Shown here piece by piece: positions 54,566 through 63,615 of a stretch of DNA of 64,000 bases. Location of the stretch: assembly GCF_017357385.1 (NCBI RefSeq), contig NZ_CP071633.1:806001-870000 (forward strand). The letters are read 5' to 3'. The DNA comes from Rhizobium sp. NZLR1. GTDB lineage: Bacteria > Pseudomonadota > Alphaproteobacteria > Rhizobiales > Rhizobiaceae. Below the pieces are notes generated by a model, which saw nothing but the letters and a program-made list of their open reading frames with translations, ran no database searches and was not told the DNA's origin. The position numbers and the translations under genes are program-made. Positions within the stretch are counted from its first letter, which is position 1. Every line of letters starts with the position of its first letter.

Positions 54566-54836
54566 ATGGCGTCCTTGCAAGAGGGGCCGCTCAGGCGCGG
54601 CCGAGGTCGGCTTCAGCTTTAACACCGCCGATGTCAACGGTTAGTTTCACCCGCAATTTGATTGATCGCCGCCATCGCTGGGGCCGCGGTGCTCCCGTCA
54701 CGTTCCCTAGCGGGGCGTCCTCGCCGCTATGCCGGACATCTGCGGATACAAATCGGCGTGACCTCGGACATATCTCGGATACATGAAAAAGGCACCGTCT
54801 TGGGGCGAAAATTCAACCCTAAAACGGAGTTTCCCT

Positions 54837-56120
54837 TTGACGTCCCTCCCTCCTGATATTAACCGCCGCAATTTTCTGGCGGCCGCCGCCATCGCCGGCA
54901 CTGCAACGATATTAAAGCCTGCGATGTCATTTGCTTCCACTGGCGCAGCCCACGAGATTCGACCTTTCAAGGTAAGCGTTCCCGACAGCGCTCTCCAAGA
55001 GTTGAAGCAGCGCCTTGCCTCAGCGCGATGGCCCGCCAAGGAAACCGTCGGTGACGACTCCCAGGGCGTCCAGCTCGACCGTTTTCGCGCCCTCGTGAAC
55101 TATTGGCAGGACGGTTACGACTGGCGGAAGGTCGAGGAAAAGCTCAATGCCATTCCGATGTTCATTACCGAAATCGATGGGCTCGACATCCATTTCATCC
55201 ACGTCCGCTCCAGGCACGAGAACGCGCTGCCGTTGATCATGACCCATGGCTGGCCGGGTTCGATCCTTGAAATGCTCAAGGTCATCGATCCGCTGACAAA
55301 CCCGACAGCTCACGGCGGGAGGGCCGAGGATGCCTTCCATCTGGTCGTTCCCTCGATTCCGGGCTTCGGTTTTTCCGGTAAACCGGACGTGCGGGGATGG
55401 GGTTCCGACCACATCGGTCGCGCATGGAGCACGCTCATGGACCGGCTCGGATACCAAAAATACGTCTCCCAGGGTGGCGATTGCGGCTCGGTCATCTCGC
55501 AGCGCATGGCGCATCAGAACGTTCCCGGTTTGCTGGGCATTCATCTCACCATGCCTGCAATCGTCCCGCGCGAAATCGTACCTCTCCTCGCTGCAGGCGC
55601 TGCCGCACCCGAAGAGTTCAACGAGGAGGAGCGAGCTTGTTTCGATAAGCTGGCGATCTTCTACCGAGATAGCGCTGCCTACGCGCAAATGATGGTCACC
55701 CGTCCGCAGACCATCGGCTATTCGTTGGTAGATTCACCGGTCGGAATGGCCGCTTGGATGTACGACAAGTTTGCTGAATGGACATTTAGCGACAAGCAGC
55801 CGGAAAAGGTCCTGACGCGCGACGAGATGCTCGACGACATTTCGCTCTACTGGTTCACGGAGACCGGTGCCTCGGCTGCCCAAATCTATTGGGAAGACCA
55901 TACCAACAACTTCAATGCCCTCGACAAGATCCCGACGTTGCCGGTGGCGGTCAGCGTCTTCCCAGGGGAAATTTATCAAGCCCCGAGGTCGTGGACAGAG
56001 CGAGCCTACGGCAACCTGATCTATTTCAACGAGGTTGATAACGGCGGACATTTCGGCGCTTGGGAACAGCCCGCGATCTTCACGAACGAAGTTCGGGCGG
56101 CGTTCCGTTCGCTACGCTAA
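54837..56120 (+). CDS. Tat-exported epoxide hydrolase (alpha/beta hydrolase)
   Basis: The 427-residue protein has a twin-arginine signal (NRRNFLAAAAIAGTATILKP). The mature part is an epoxide hydrolase with its N-terminal EHN domain (IRPFKVSVPDSALQELKQRL) and the alpha/beta fold. HGWPGS forms the oxyanion hole, GGDCGS the nucleophile elbow (Asp) and NGGHFGAWEQP carries the catalytic histidine. The TTG at 54837 is supported by GGAG seven bases upstream; an ATG at 54783 has no ribosome site. Nothing clear was seen in 54566-54836. Confidence 0.88.
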   Translation: MTSLPPDINRRNFLAAAAIAGTATILKPAMSFASTGAAHEIRPFKVSVPDSALQELKQRLASARWPAKETVGDDSQGVQLDRFRALVNYWQDGYDWRKVEEKLNAIPMFITEIDGLDIHFIHVRSRHENALPLIMTHGWPGSILEMLKVIDPLTNPTAHGGRAEDAFHLVVPSIPGFGFSGKPDVRGWGSDHIGRAWSTLMDRLGYQKYVSQGGDCGSVISQRMAHQNVPGLLGIHLTMPAIVPREIVPLLAAGAAAPEEFNEEERACFDKLAIFYRDSAAYAQMMVTRPQTIGYSLVDSPVGMAAWMYDKFAEWTFSDKQPEKVLTRDEMLDDISLYWFTETGASAAQIYWEDHTNNFNALDKIPTLPVAVSVFPGEIYQAPRSWTERAYGNLIYFNEVDNGGHFGAWEQPAIFTNEVRAAFRSLR

Positions 56121-56254
56121 GTCGAGTGCTTGATGGCCGTCGCGATTGCGGCGGCCATCCCTTCAGCCGCAAGCGAGCGCGTCGTCCGATATCCCTTTCG
56201 AGTTCTGTTTCAAGCACTTTGCGTTAAGGGCGGGTGTCGTGGTAGGAGTTGGGT

Positions 56255-56572
56255 ATGAACTCACTAAGCGATATAGATTGCCAAAGCTGCGGCGCGTGTT
56301 GCTCTTTTTCATCGGATTGGCCAAGATTTTCTACGGAAAGTGATGCTGCTCTCGATTTGCTGCCACCGCGCTTCGTTGCGGCAGATGAGACGGGAATGCG
56401 TTGTAGCGGGTCGCGTTGCTCTGCGTTGGCAGGTCGGGTCGGTTTTGAGACATCGTGCCTCGTTTACGATATTCGGCCTGTCGTTTGTCGCGAATGCGTT
56501 CCTGGAGATGATGCCTGCCTGATGGCGCGTGAAGCCTTCGGATTAACGCTGCCGCATCAGATCCTCGGGTAG
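56255..56572 (+). CDS. YkgJ-like cysteine-rich protein
   Basis: The 105-residue protein has the CxxCGACC start (DCQSCGACCSFS), CSGSRCSAL and SCLVYDIRPVVCRECVPGD, a cysteine set typical of the YkgJ/CxxCxxCC zinc- or iron-chelating family. Function is not established. The ATG at 56255 has AGGAG six bases upstream; a TTG two codons earlier would be too close to it. Confidence 0.82.
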   Translation: MNSLSDIDCQSCGACCSFSSDWPRFSTESDAALDLLPPRFVAADETGMRCSGSRCSALAGRVGFETSCLVYDIRPVVCRECVPGDDACLMAREAFGLTLPHQILG

Positions 56573-56669
56573 GCCAGCGCTTGAACGGGAACCAAATTCA
56601 TAGCTTTGCGCGGAAGATAAACGAATTCGGGCGATTTATCCTCGACCTCGAACGCCTGAACCAAGCATT

Positions 56670-57239
56670 TTAGCGCAGCTTTTCAACGGCGATGGCGAGA
56701 CACGTCTTGAATGCGGCGAGGTCGGTATAGAGCGCATCCCGAGGCGCGTCTCCGACGATGAGGACGCCACCGCGCCGCTCGATCCCGGCGTGCAGCATGA
56801 GATTGTCGGCCAGGCCAAAATCCTCGACGGCAATCCCGTTCGGGTCTCGCAGTCGACCGTCGGCATCATAGGCGAGGGCCCCGCCGTAAAGATCGCTCAC
56901 CCGTCCGCTGTGATCTCGGGCCACATTCGTGTAGGCGAATACCGGCTTACCACTTGCGCACATGAATCCGAGTTCGAAGGCCGTCCCGGTATCGGCGGCA
57001 ATGCCACGAAAGGGCGTCAGATTGGCGATGATGGCGTCAGCCTCCATCATCATCTTTTCGTCCACCGCGTTTATTGCCGCTGCGCGCTCGCGCTTCGAGT
57101 TCGTGTGCGGGATTTCCAGATCACCGGGCGAGAGTGGGAAAAGTCCCGCCTCGCGCGCAAGCGCTGCCTTCCGGTCGAGCATTTCACGGGCGTTTGGAAG
57201 GAAGACCTCCGGACCGGCCAGATAAACTTTTTTTGTCAT
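56670..57239 (-). CDS. Nucleoside 2-deoxyribosyltransferase-family protein
   Basis: The 189-residue cytoplasmic protein has the family start (KKVYLAGPEVFLPNAREML), ADAIIANLTPFRGIAADTGT and AFELGFMCASGKPVFAYTN. The glutamate of AFELGF is the usual nucleophile. The enzymes cleave or transfer deoxyribose between bases, and some relatives hydrolyse nucleotide intermediates. The ATG at 57239 is placed by the conserved start; AAGG lies about 11 bases upstream. No linked nucleoside genes are visible. Confidence 0.85.
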   Translation of the reverse strand: MTKKVYLAGPEVFLPNAREMLDRKAALAREAGLFPLSPGDLEIPHTNSKRERAAAINAVDEKMMMEADAIIANLTPFRGIAADTGTAFELGFMCASGKPVFAYTNVARDHSGRVSDLYGGALAYDADGRLRDPNGIAVEDFGLADNLMLHAGIERRGGVLIVGDAPRDALYTDLAAFKTCLAIAVEKLR

Positions 57240-57429
57240 AGACGAATTGCACCTTAATGGGATGGGCTCGGAATACCTCCCTTGCTGTATAGCCAAGGAG
57301 GATCACAATCCAGTGGACGAGAACCGCCCGCGACGCGCAGCGTGTACCAATCAGATCGTTAGCCGATGGAATTGTTCCGTAGCGTGTTGGTCCGGTCGAT
57401 GGCTCTTCATAGGACTAAAGCCCTATGCT

Positions 57430-57454
57430 GGAACGAGCCCGCGCAGATGACGTT
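57430..57454 (+). promoter_or_regulatory. EcfG/RpoE2-type promoter for the DUF982 gene
   Basis: GGAAC (57430-57434), 16 bases and CGTT (57451-57454) match the general-stress consensus exactly. Transcription would start near 57461, leaving a leader with GAAGGAG before the ATG at 57482. Confidence 0.7.
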
Positions 57455-57481
57455 CAGCCGATAGCTGAAGGAGCTGAAGAG

Positions 57482-57733
57482 ATGTCGATGCGCCGCGATT
57501 TTTGGGACCAACCCGTTGAGGTCATCATTGGGGATGGCGACCACCTTAAGAGTATCCGCAGCAGCCGGGACGCGCTCGCATATCTCATGACCTGTTGGCC
57601 GCGTGAGAGAGCAGCCTCCTTCGCCGTCGCGAAGAGGATCTGCACGGACGCCGTTGACGGGCGGGCAGATCCATCCGCTGCCGCATTGGCATTCAAAGTT
57701 GCGGCTGAGGAAGCCGGCGTCCTTCACCGCTAG
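57482..57733 (+). CDS. DUF982 family protein
   Basis: The 83-residue protein shows the DUF982 pattern: FWDQPVEVIIGDGDHLKSI, SSRDALAYLMTCWPRERAAS, then CTDAVDGRADPSAAALAF and AAEEAG. The family is restricted mainly to rhizobia and relatives and is of unknown function. GAAGGAG is spaced eight bases from the ATG. The perfect EcfG-like promoter upstream suggests a stress role. Confidence 0.85.
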   Translation: MSMRRDFWDQPVEVIIGDGDHLKSIRSSRDALAYLMTCWPRERAASFAVAKRICTDAVDGRADPSAAALAFKVAAEEAGVLHR

Positions 57734-57786
57734 CCGTTCTTTGCGTCGAGGAAAAGCGATTGGGCACACAGTCGGACCTTCAGTGA

Positions 57787-57807
57787 TTTCATGTGAAATA
57801 TATTTCA
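57787..57807. promoter_or_regulatory. Overlapping palindromes upstream of the CUT2 importer, likely SorC operator
   Basis: TTTCA-TG-TGAAA (57787-57798) and TGAAATA-TATTTCA (57794-57807) are both perfect palindromes and share the central TGAAA half-site. A further partial half TGAAT lies at 57813. TTGACA at 57822-57827 could be a -35 element, with a poor -10 near 57845. The SorC-family gene of the same operon is the obvious candidate regulator. Confidence 0.55.
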
Positions 57808-57955
57808 GTGCGTGAATTTTATTGACAGCTCTCTATCGTTGGGATTACCTGCCCATACCGGACTTCGAGGAGGAACTCCGGTCTTCAATGGATCATCGGC
57901 AGCCGCTCAGGTGCCGCCGGATATTTGGGAGGGGCCTCGGCCTCGAGGAGGAAAC

Positions 57956-58984
57956 TTGCGCAGATTTCTAAGCACGACCGCATTGGCGGTCCTCGCATCG
58001 ACACTATTGGCTGGCGTGGCCAGCGCAGACACGGAAAATCCGTTCCGCTGCAAGCCGGGCGAAAAATACGTCATGAATGTGATGGTCTCGGGCGTCGAAT
58101 ATTGGTTTCCGGTCTATGAGATGTTCAAGCAGGCCGGTCAGCAGCTCGGTTGCGAGACGGCTTATACCGGCACGCCGGAATATGACGTCAACAAGCAGAT
58201 TGCCACCTTCGACCAGGCGCTGGCCCAGAACCCGGCCGGTATCCTCGTTCATCCGATGAACTCCGACCCGTTTATCGAGCCGATCAACCGGGCTATCGAT
58301 CAGGGCACGGCGGTCGTTACCTTCGCAGCCGATGCGCCGCTCTCCAAGCGCATCTCGTTCATCACCTCGGACAATACCCGCGAAGGCACCTATGCGGCCG
58401 ACGCGATCGCCGGAAAGATGGGCGGCAAGGGGGAATATGCCGTTCTGGAAAATCCGGGCCAGGATAATCATGACAAGCGTATTGCCGCCTTCATCGCCCG
58501 TATGGAGGAAAAATATCCGGAGATGAAGCTGGTCGGCCGCGCCGCGTCCAACCAGGACCCGAACAAGGCCTACCAGGGCCTGATGAGCCTGGTGCAGGCC
58601 CATCCGAACATTGGCGCCGTCTTCATGCCGGAAGCGAACTCGGCAATCGGCGCTTCGCAGGCCAACAAGGAAAGCGGCGGCAAGATCCTGGTGATGTGCG
58701 CCGACGTCAACGCCAACATCCTCGACATGATCAAGGCGGGCGAGGTGTTCGGCTCGATCAACCCGAACCAGGGCATGCAGGGTTACATGGGCTTCATGCT
58801 GCTGTGGCTGGCCAAGCATCCGGAACTCATCGACCCGATGAACGACGCCAAGCGCGCCAGCTTCAACCCGATGAGCATTCCGTTCGTCGACAACGGCCTG
58901 TCGATCGTCACGGCTGACAATGCCGACGACTTCTACTGGGACAAGTACCTGAAGCGGCGGGGCACCAAAGGCATCGAGGAGTAA
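57956..58984 (+). CDS. CUT2-family sugar/polyol solute-binding protein (RbsB-like)
   Basis: This 342-residue periplasmic protein has a Sec signal peptide ([20 protein letters not shown], cleaved after ASA). It has the ribose-binding fold: [40 protein letters not shown] and [20 protein letters not shown]. The TTG at 57956 lies a few bases from GAGGAGGAAA and starts the signal peptide exactly; longer in-frame forms would bury it. It is first in an operon with a CUT2 ATPase, a permease, a SorC regulator, an aldo/keto reductase and a GlpD-like dehydrogenase. The substrate may be a polyol or pentose (inference). Confidence 0.92.
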   Translation: MRRFLSTTALAVLASTLLAGVASADTENPFRCKPGEKYVMNVMVSGVEYWFPVYEMFKQAGQQLGCETAYTGTPEYDVNKQIATFDQALAQNPAGILVHPMNSDPFIEPINRAIDQGTAVVTFAADAPLSKRISFITSDNTREGTYAADAIAGKMGGKGEYAVLENPGQDNHDKRIAAFIARMEEKYPEMKLVGRAASNQDPNKAYQGLMSLVQAHPNIGAVFMPEANSAIGASQANKESGGKILVMCADVNANILDMIKAGEVFGSINPNQGMQGYMGFMLLWLAKHPELIDPMNDAKRASFNPMSIPFVDNGLSIVTADNADDFYWDKYLKRRGTKGIEE

Positions 58985-58994
58985 GCCTTTGGCT

Positions 58995-59023
58995 GGCTGT
59001 CCGGGCAGAAGCTCCGGACAGCC
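58995..59023 (+). other. Stem-loop between binding-protein and ATPase genes
   Basis: GGCTGTCCGG and CCGGACAGCC form a ten-base perfect stem around a nine-base loop, with no T run. As in many binding-protein operons it may protect the upstream mRNA end and give higher levels of the binding protein. Confidence 0.55.
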
Positions 59024-59046
59024 GCTGCGGAAATGAGGAGGAGAGG

Positions 59047-60588
59047 ATGATGGCGTCGGTGCCGGTTCTGGAAATCCGCAATGTCAGCAAGCACTTCGGT
59101 GCGGTGAAGGCGTTGACGCAGGTGAGCTTCAGCTTGGAAAGAGGCGAGGTTCATGCGCTTTGCGGCGAAAACGGCGCGGGCAAGTCGACGCTTATGAACA
59201 TCATTGCCGGCGTGCTGCAGCCGACCGAGGGGGACGTTCTCGTCGACGGCGCGCCGGTAAAAGTGACGTCGCCGGCCGTGGCGCAATCGCTCGGGCTTGG
59301 CCTCGTGCATCAGGAAATCGCGCTCTGCCCCGATGCGACGGTGGCCGAGAATATGTTCATGGCCGCTACCAATCGTCGCCGCTCGCCTTTCATGAATTAT
59401 GGCAGGCTGGAGCGGGATGCGCAGGTCGTGATGAGCCGTCTGGCGCCGATCGACGTCCGCCGCAAAGTCGGCGACTTGTCGATTTCCAGCCAACAGCTCG
59501 TCGAGATCGCCAAGGCACTGACGCTCGATTGCCGGGTGCTGATCTTCGACGAGCCGACGGCAGCGCTGACGGAATCGGAGACGCAGATCCTGTTCGCTAT
59601 CATCCGCGACCTCAAGGCGCAGGGTATTTCGATTATCTATATCAGCCACCGCATGGCCGAAATCTTCAGCCTGTGCGACCGGGTCACCGTGTTTCGCGAT
59701 GGCCGTTATGTCTCGACGGAGAAAGTGGCGGATTTGACGCCGGACGATGTGGTGCGCCGGATGGTCGGGCGCGAGATCACCCAGCTCTATCCGGAAAAGC
59801 AGGCGCCGGCGGAGCGGACCGATGAGATCATTCTGAGCGTCCGCGATCTCGGCGACGGCAGCCGCTTCACGGATGTGAACTTCGACCTGCGCAAAGGGGA
59901 AATTCTCGGCGTTGGCGGGCTGATCGGCTCGGGCCGCACCGAGATAGCCGAAGGTATTTGCGGGTTGCGGCCGGTAATCGACGGCGAGGTGCAACTGCAT
60001 GGACAGCGGCTGCGGGCGCGCTCCTATGCGCAGGCGGTGCAAGCGGGCGTCGTCTACCTGTCGGAAGACCGGAAAGGCTCCGGCATTTTCCTCGATCTTT
60101 CCATTGCCCAGAACATTGCCGTTCTCGATTTGAAGTCACTGACCGGGCCGCTCGGACTGTTAAATTCCAAGGCCGAGGCGGATCGTGCCCGCGACCTGGT
60201 TCGGCGGCTCGGCGTGCGGATGGGTGGCATCGACATGCCGGTCTCGTCGCTGTCGGGCGGAAACCAGCAGAAGGTGGCGATCGCCAAGCAGCTGGCGGTC
60301 AATCCCAAGGTCATCCTGATGGACGAGCCGACCCGCGGCATCGATGTCGGCGCCAAATCGGAAATCCACCGGCTGCTGCGCGATCTCGCGCGCTCCGGCA
60401 TCGGCATCGTCGTCATCTCGTCGGAACTGCCGGAGCTTCTCGGCCTGTGCGACCGGGTGCTGGTCATCCACGAGGGCACCGTGGCAGGCGAGGTCGAGGG
60501 CGAGACGATGACGGAGGAAGCGATCATGCGGCTCGCGTCGGGTATCGGCGGTCACGATAATTCAAAGGCATCAGAGCATGCCGCATAG
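59047..60588 (+). CDS. CUT2 sugar ABC transporter ATPase (RbsA-like, two domains)
   Basis: The 513-residue protein has two ATPase halves. The first has Walker [10 protein letters not shown] near residue 40 and [11 protein letters not shown] as Walker B. The second has the degenerate GLIGSGRTE in place of Walker A, as is usual in RbsA-type proteins, with [16 protein letters not shown] and [30 protein letters not shown] stands before the ATG. It powers the importer with the permease gene 28 bases downstream. Confidence 0.95.
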   Translation: MMASVPVLEIRNVSKHFGAVKALTQVSFSLERGEVHALCGENGAGKSTLMNIIAGVLQPTEGDVLVDGAPVKVTSPAVAQSLGLGLVHQEIALCPDATVAENMFMAATNRRRSPFMNYGRLERDAQVVMSRLAPIDVRRKVGDLSISSQQLVEIAKALTLDCRVLIFDEPTAALTESETQILFAIIRDLKAQGISIIYISHRMAEIFSLCDRVTVFRDGRYVSTEKVADLTPDDVVRRMVGREITQLYPEKQAPAERTDEIILSVRDLGDGSRFTDVNFDLRKGEILGVGGLIGSGRTEIAEGICGLRPVIDGEVQLHGQRLRARSYAQAVQAGVVYLSEDRKGSGIFLDLSIAQNIAVLDLKSLTGPLGLLNSKAEADRARDLVRRLGVRMGGIDMPVSSLSGGNQQKVAIAKQLAVNPKVILMDEPTRGIDVGAKSEIHRLLRDLARSGIGIVVISSELPELLGLCDRVLVIHEGTVAGEVEGETMTEEAIMRLASGIGGHDNSKASEHAA

Positions 60589-60615
60589 AGAAAAAGCAGG
60601 GCAGGAGACAAGGTC

Positions 60616-61608
60616 ATGGCGGACGCTACGTTGGCAACGGCGCATCGGGCACGGGCGCCCGGCTGGAAACGGCTGGGGACGATGCGCGAGGCGGGACTGA
60701 TCGCGATCATCCTGGCGCTCTGCATCGTCATGAGCTTTGCCTCGCCGCATTTTCTGACGCTCGGCAATTTCCGGGCGATGCTGATGTCCTTCTCGGTGGA
60801 GGGGATCGTCGTCGTCGGCATGACCATCCTGTTGATCGTCGGCGGCATTGACCTGTCGGTCGGCTCGGTCGTCTGCTTCTCGATGGTGCTGTCGGGCTCG
60901 CTGTTCCTGATGGGGCTCGATCCGTGGAGCGCATCCCTGATCGGGATCATCGCCAGCGGCCTGATCGGCTGCGTCATGGGCTTCTTCGTCACGGTTGTCG
61001 GGCTCAACCACTTCATCACCTCGCTTGCGGCGATGGTGATCGTGCGCGGCATCTGCCTGATCATTACCAAGGGTACGCCATTGTCGCTGTTCACCTTGCC
61101 GCCCTCATTCAAGGCGGTCGGGCAGGGCACGTTCTCCGGCGTCCCCTATGTGATCCTGATTTTTGTCGCGGTCGTCGTGCTGTTCGACTTCCTGCTGCGC
61201 CGGGCAACCGCCTTCCGCAAGGTGTTCTACACCGGCAGCAACGAGAAGGCGGCGCTCTATTCCGGGATCAAGACCAACCAGGTGAAGTTCTGGGTGACGG
61301 TGCTCTGCGCCACGCTCTCCGGCGTTGCCGGGGTGATCTACATGTCCCGCTTCGGTGCCGCGACCCCGACTTTTGGTGTCGGCATGGAGCTCAACATCAT
61401 CGCAGCCGCGGTGATCGGCGGTGCGTCGCTGAATGGCGGCTCCGGCACGATCCTCGGGGCAATTCTCGGTATTGCCCTGCTGTCGGTCGTCACAAGCTCG
61501 TTGATCTTGCTCGACGTGTCCGTCTATTGGCAAGATATGATCAAGGGCTGCATTCTGCTTGCCGCCGTTTCGATCGACCATTTCCTGCACAAGCGGAAGG
61601 CTGCCTGA
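60616..61608 (+). CDS. CUT2 sugar ABC transporter permease (RbsC-like)
   Basis: The 330-residue inner-membrane protein has about nine helices with the RbsC signatures (GGIDLSVGSVVCFSMVLSG and AAAVIGGASLNGGSGTILGA, and GSNEKAALYSGI). GGAGACAAGGTC stands before the ATG. It forms the channel for the substrate delivered by the binding protein at 57956. Confidence 0.94.
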   Translation: MADATLATAHRARAPGWKRLGTMREAGLIAIILALCIVMSFASPHFLTLGNFRAMLMSFSVEGIVVVGMTILLIVGGIDLSVGSVVCFSMVLSGSLFLMGLDPWSASLIGIIASGLIGCVMGFFVTVVGLNHFITSLAAMVIVRGICLIITKGTPLSLFTLPPSFKAVGQGTFSGVPYVILIFVAVVVLFDFLLRRATAFRKVFYTGSNEKAALYSGIKTNQVKFWVTVLCATLSGVAGVIYMSRFGAATPTFGVGMELNIIAAAVIGGASLNGGSGTILGAILGIALLSVVTSSLILLDVSVYWQDMIKGCILLAAVSIDHFLHKRKAA

Positions 61609-61609
61609 T

Positions 61610-62614
61610 ATGCCGATAGCCAAACTCAAACCCGCAAATGCGCCGCGCGAGGAAATCGTCATCGCCCGGCAGATGCACCAGGCTCTCGTCCTGCATTTCC
61701 TCGAAGGACTGACACAGGCGCAAATTGCCGATCAGCTCGGCATTTCGCACGCCACCGTCAACCGCCTGATCAAGCGCGGCCGTCAGCTCGGCCTGGTCGA
61801 GATCAAGATCAAGTCGCCGGTCGAGCCGCTGGTCGATATGGAAGAACAGCTGCGAGCGCTTGGTGGCATCGGCCGCGCCGTGGTGGTGCCGACAGTGTCC
61901 GACAATCCGCAGACGGCGCTTCAAGCCGTCGGCGAAGCGGCAGCAAGGTTGCTGCTGGAAGAGATCATCGACGGAGATACGATCTGCATCACCGGCGGCA
62001 AAGGGGTAAGCGCCGTCGTTGCGGGTCTGCAGCCGCCGCGTCGTTTTGATGTCGAAGTCATTCCGGCAACCGGGTGCGTGCAGGGTAAACACTACACCGA
62101 CGTCAATCATGTCTCGACCTTAATGGCCGACCGGCTTGGGGGGCGTTCCTACCAGATCCATGCGCCGCTCTTTGCCGACGATGCCGAACAACGGGCGATG
62201 CTGATCAACATGCGCTCCGTTGCAGACGTTTTCAAACGGGCGCGCGAGGCGAAGGTGGCCGTGGTCGGCATCGGCTCGATCCTGTCGGACGATTCCAGCT
62301 ATTACGACCTGCATCCCTCCTCAAGCACCGACCGCGCCGCGATCGAGCGGTCCGGCGCCTCCTGCGAATTGCTGGCGCACCTGCTCGATGATCATGGCCA
62401 AGTCTGCGACTACAGCCTCAACCGTTCGCTGGTGTCGTTGACGCTGGCGGAATTCGCCTCGATCCCCACGAAGATCGGTGTCGCGAGCGGGCCGAACAAG
62501 GCAGGCCCAATCCTCAGCGTCCTCAGGGGCAATCATCTGGATACGCTGGTGACCGATGAGGCCACGGGTGCGCGGGTGCTGGCACTGGCGAGTGGCGAAG
62601 GAAAATGGGCATGA
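61610..62614 (+). CDS. SorC/DeoR-type sugar-binding transcriptional regulator
   Basis: The 334-residue regulator has an N-terminal helix-turn-helix (LTQAQIADQLGISHATVNRL) and a SorC sugar-phosphate-binding domain (GDTICITGGKGVSAVVAGLQ, VIPATGCVQG, AKVAVVGIGSILSDDSSYYD, then SGPNKAGPILSVLRGN near the end). It follows the permease stop by one base. EryD, the erythritol-locus regulator, belongs to this family, which fits a polyol locus but does not prove it. It probably binds the TTTCA/TGAAA palindromes at 57787-57807. Confidence 0.9.
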   Translation: MPIAKLKPANAPREEIVIARQMHQALVLHFLEGLTQAQIADQLGISHATVNRLIKRGRQLGLVEIKIKSPVEPLVDMEEQLRALGGIGRAVVVPTVSDNPQTALQAVGEAAARLLLEEIIDGDTICITGGKGVSAVVAGLQPPRRFDVEVIPATGCVQGKHYTDVNHVSTLMADRLGGRSYQIHAPLFADDAEQRAMLINMRSVADVFKRAREAKVAVVGIGSILSDDSSYYDLHPSSSTDRAAIERSGASCELLAHLLDDHGQVCDYSLNRSLVSLTLAEFASIPTKIGVASGPNKAGPILSVLRGNHLDTLVTDEATGARVLALASGEGKWA

Positions 62615-63603
62615 GCGGACAGCAATTGACACGTGACATCGGCAAGTCCGGCGTTTCCGCCTCGGCGGTCGGACTGGGCACCTGGGCGATCGGCGGCTGG
62701 ATGTGGGGCGGGACTGACGAAAAAGAATCCATCGCCGCGATCCAGGCATCGCTCGATGCCGGCGTGACGCTGATCGATACGGCGCCAGCCTATGGTCTTG
62801 GACGCTCCGAGGAAATCGTCGGCAAGGCGTTGACCGGTCGCCGCGACAAGGCTGTCATAGCCACCAAATGCGGCCTTGTCTGGCATACGCAGATTGGCCG
62901 TCATTTCTTCGATCAAGACGGCAAGCCTGTCCACCGATATCTCGGCCGCGATGCGATCCTGCATGAAGTCGAGGAAAGTCTGACGCGGCTCGGAACCGAC
63001 TATATCGATCTCTACATCACCCATTGGCAGGACCCGACGACAGCGGTCGAGGAAACCATGCGGGCGCTGGAAGATCTGCGCACCTCGGGCAAGATCCGGG
63101 CGATCGGCGCAAGCAATGTCAGCCGCGACGACCTCAATGCCTATATCGCTGCCGGTGGCCTCGATGCGATCCAGGAGCGGTTCAGCATGATCGACCGTGA
63201 GATCGAGGCGGAGCTTCTGCCGCTGACGAACGTGAACGGCATCGCGACGCTGAGCTACTCGTCGCTGGCGCTGGGGTTGCTGTCCGGCACCATCGGTCCG
63301 GACCGTGTGTTTTCCGGCGACGACCAGCGCAAGGACAATCCGCGCTTTTCGGTCGCCAACCGCCGGAAGGCAACGGCGCTTGCCGACGCCATCCGCCCGA
63401 TAGCCGAAAAACACGGCGCCAGTATCGCCCAGACCGTGATTGCCTGGACGCTGGCACAGCCCGGCGTGACCTTTGCGCTCTGCGGGGCGCGCAATCCGGC
63501 ACAAGCAATCGACAATGCCCGGGCCGGCATCATCCGGCTGGATGCGGCCGATCGTGCGGCCATCGATACGGCCATAGCGGCGAAACTGACTGACATGAGA
63601 TAG
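62611..63603 (+). CDS. Aldo/keto reductase
   Basis: The 330-residue NAD(P)H-dependent cytoplasmic enzyme has the AKR tetrad: D and Y in LIDTAPAYGLGRSEE, K in VIATKCGLVW and H in DLYITHWQDP. The tail VTFALCGARNPAQAIDNARA contributes to cofactor binding. The ATG at 62611 overlaps the regulator stop (ATGA) and has GAAGGA eight bases upstream; an ATG at 62605 is too close to that site. In a polyol-importer operon it may oxidise or reduce a sugar alcohol or aldose (inference). Confidence 0.9.
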   Translation: MSGQQLTRDIGKSGVSASAVGLGTWAIGGWMWGGTDEKESIAAIQASLDAGVTLIDTAPAYGLGRSEEIVGKALTGRRDKAVIATKCGLVWHTQIGRHFFDQDGKPVHRYLGRDAILHEVEESLTRLGTDYIDLYITHWQDPTTAVEETMRALEDLRTSGKIRAIGASNVSRDDLNAYIAAGGLDAIQERFSMIDREIEAELLPLTNVNGIATLSYSSLALGLLSGTIGPDRVFSGDDQRKDNPRFSVANRRKATALADAIRPIAEKHGASIAQTVIAWTLAQPGVTFALCGARNPAQAIDNARAGIIRLDAADRAAIDTAIAAKLTDMR

Positions 63604-63615
63604 CGGATCGCCATC

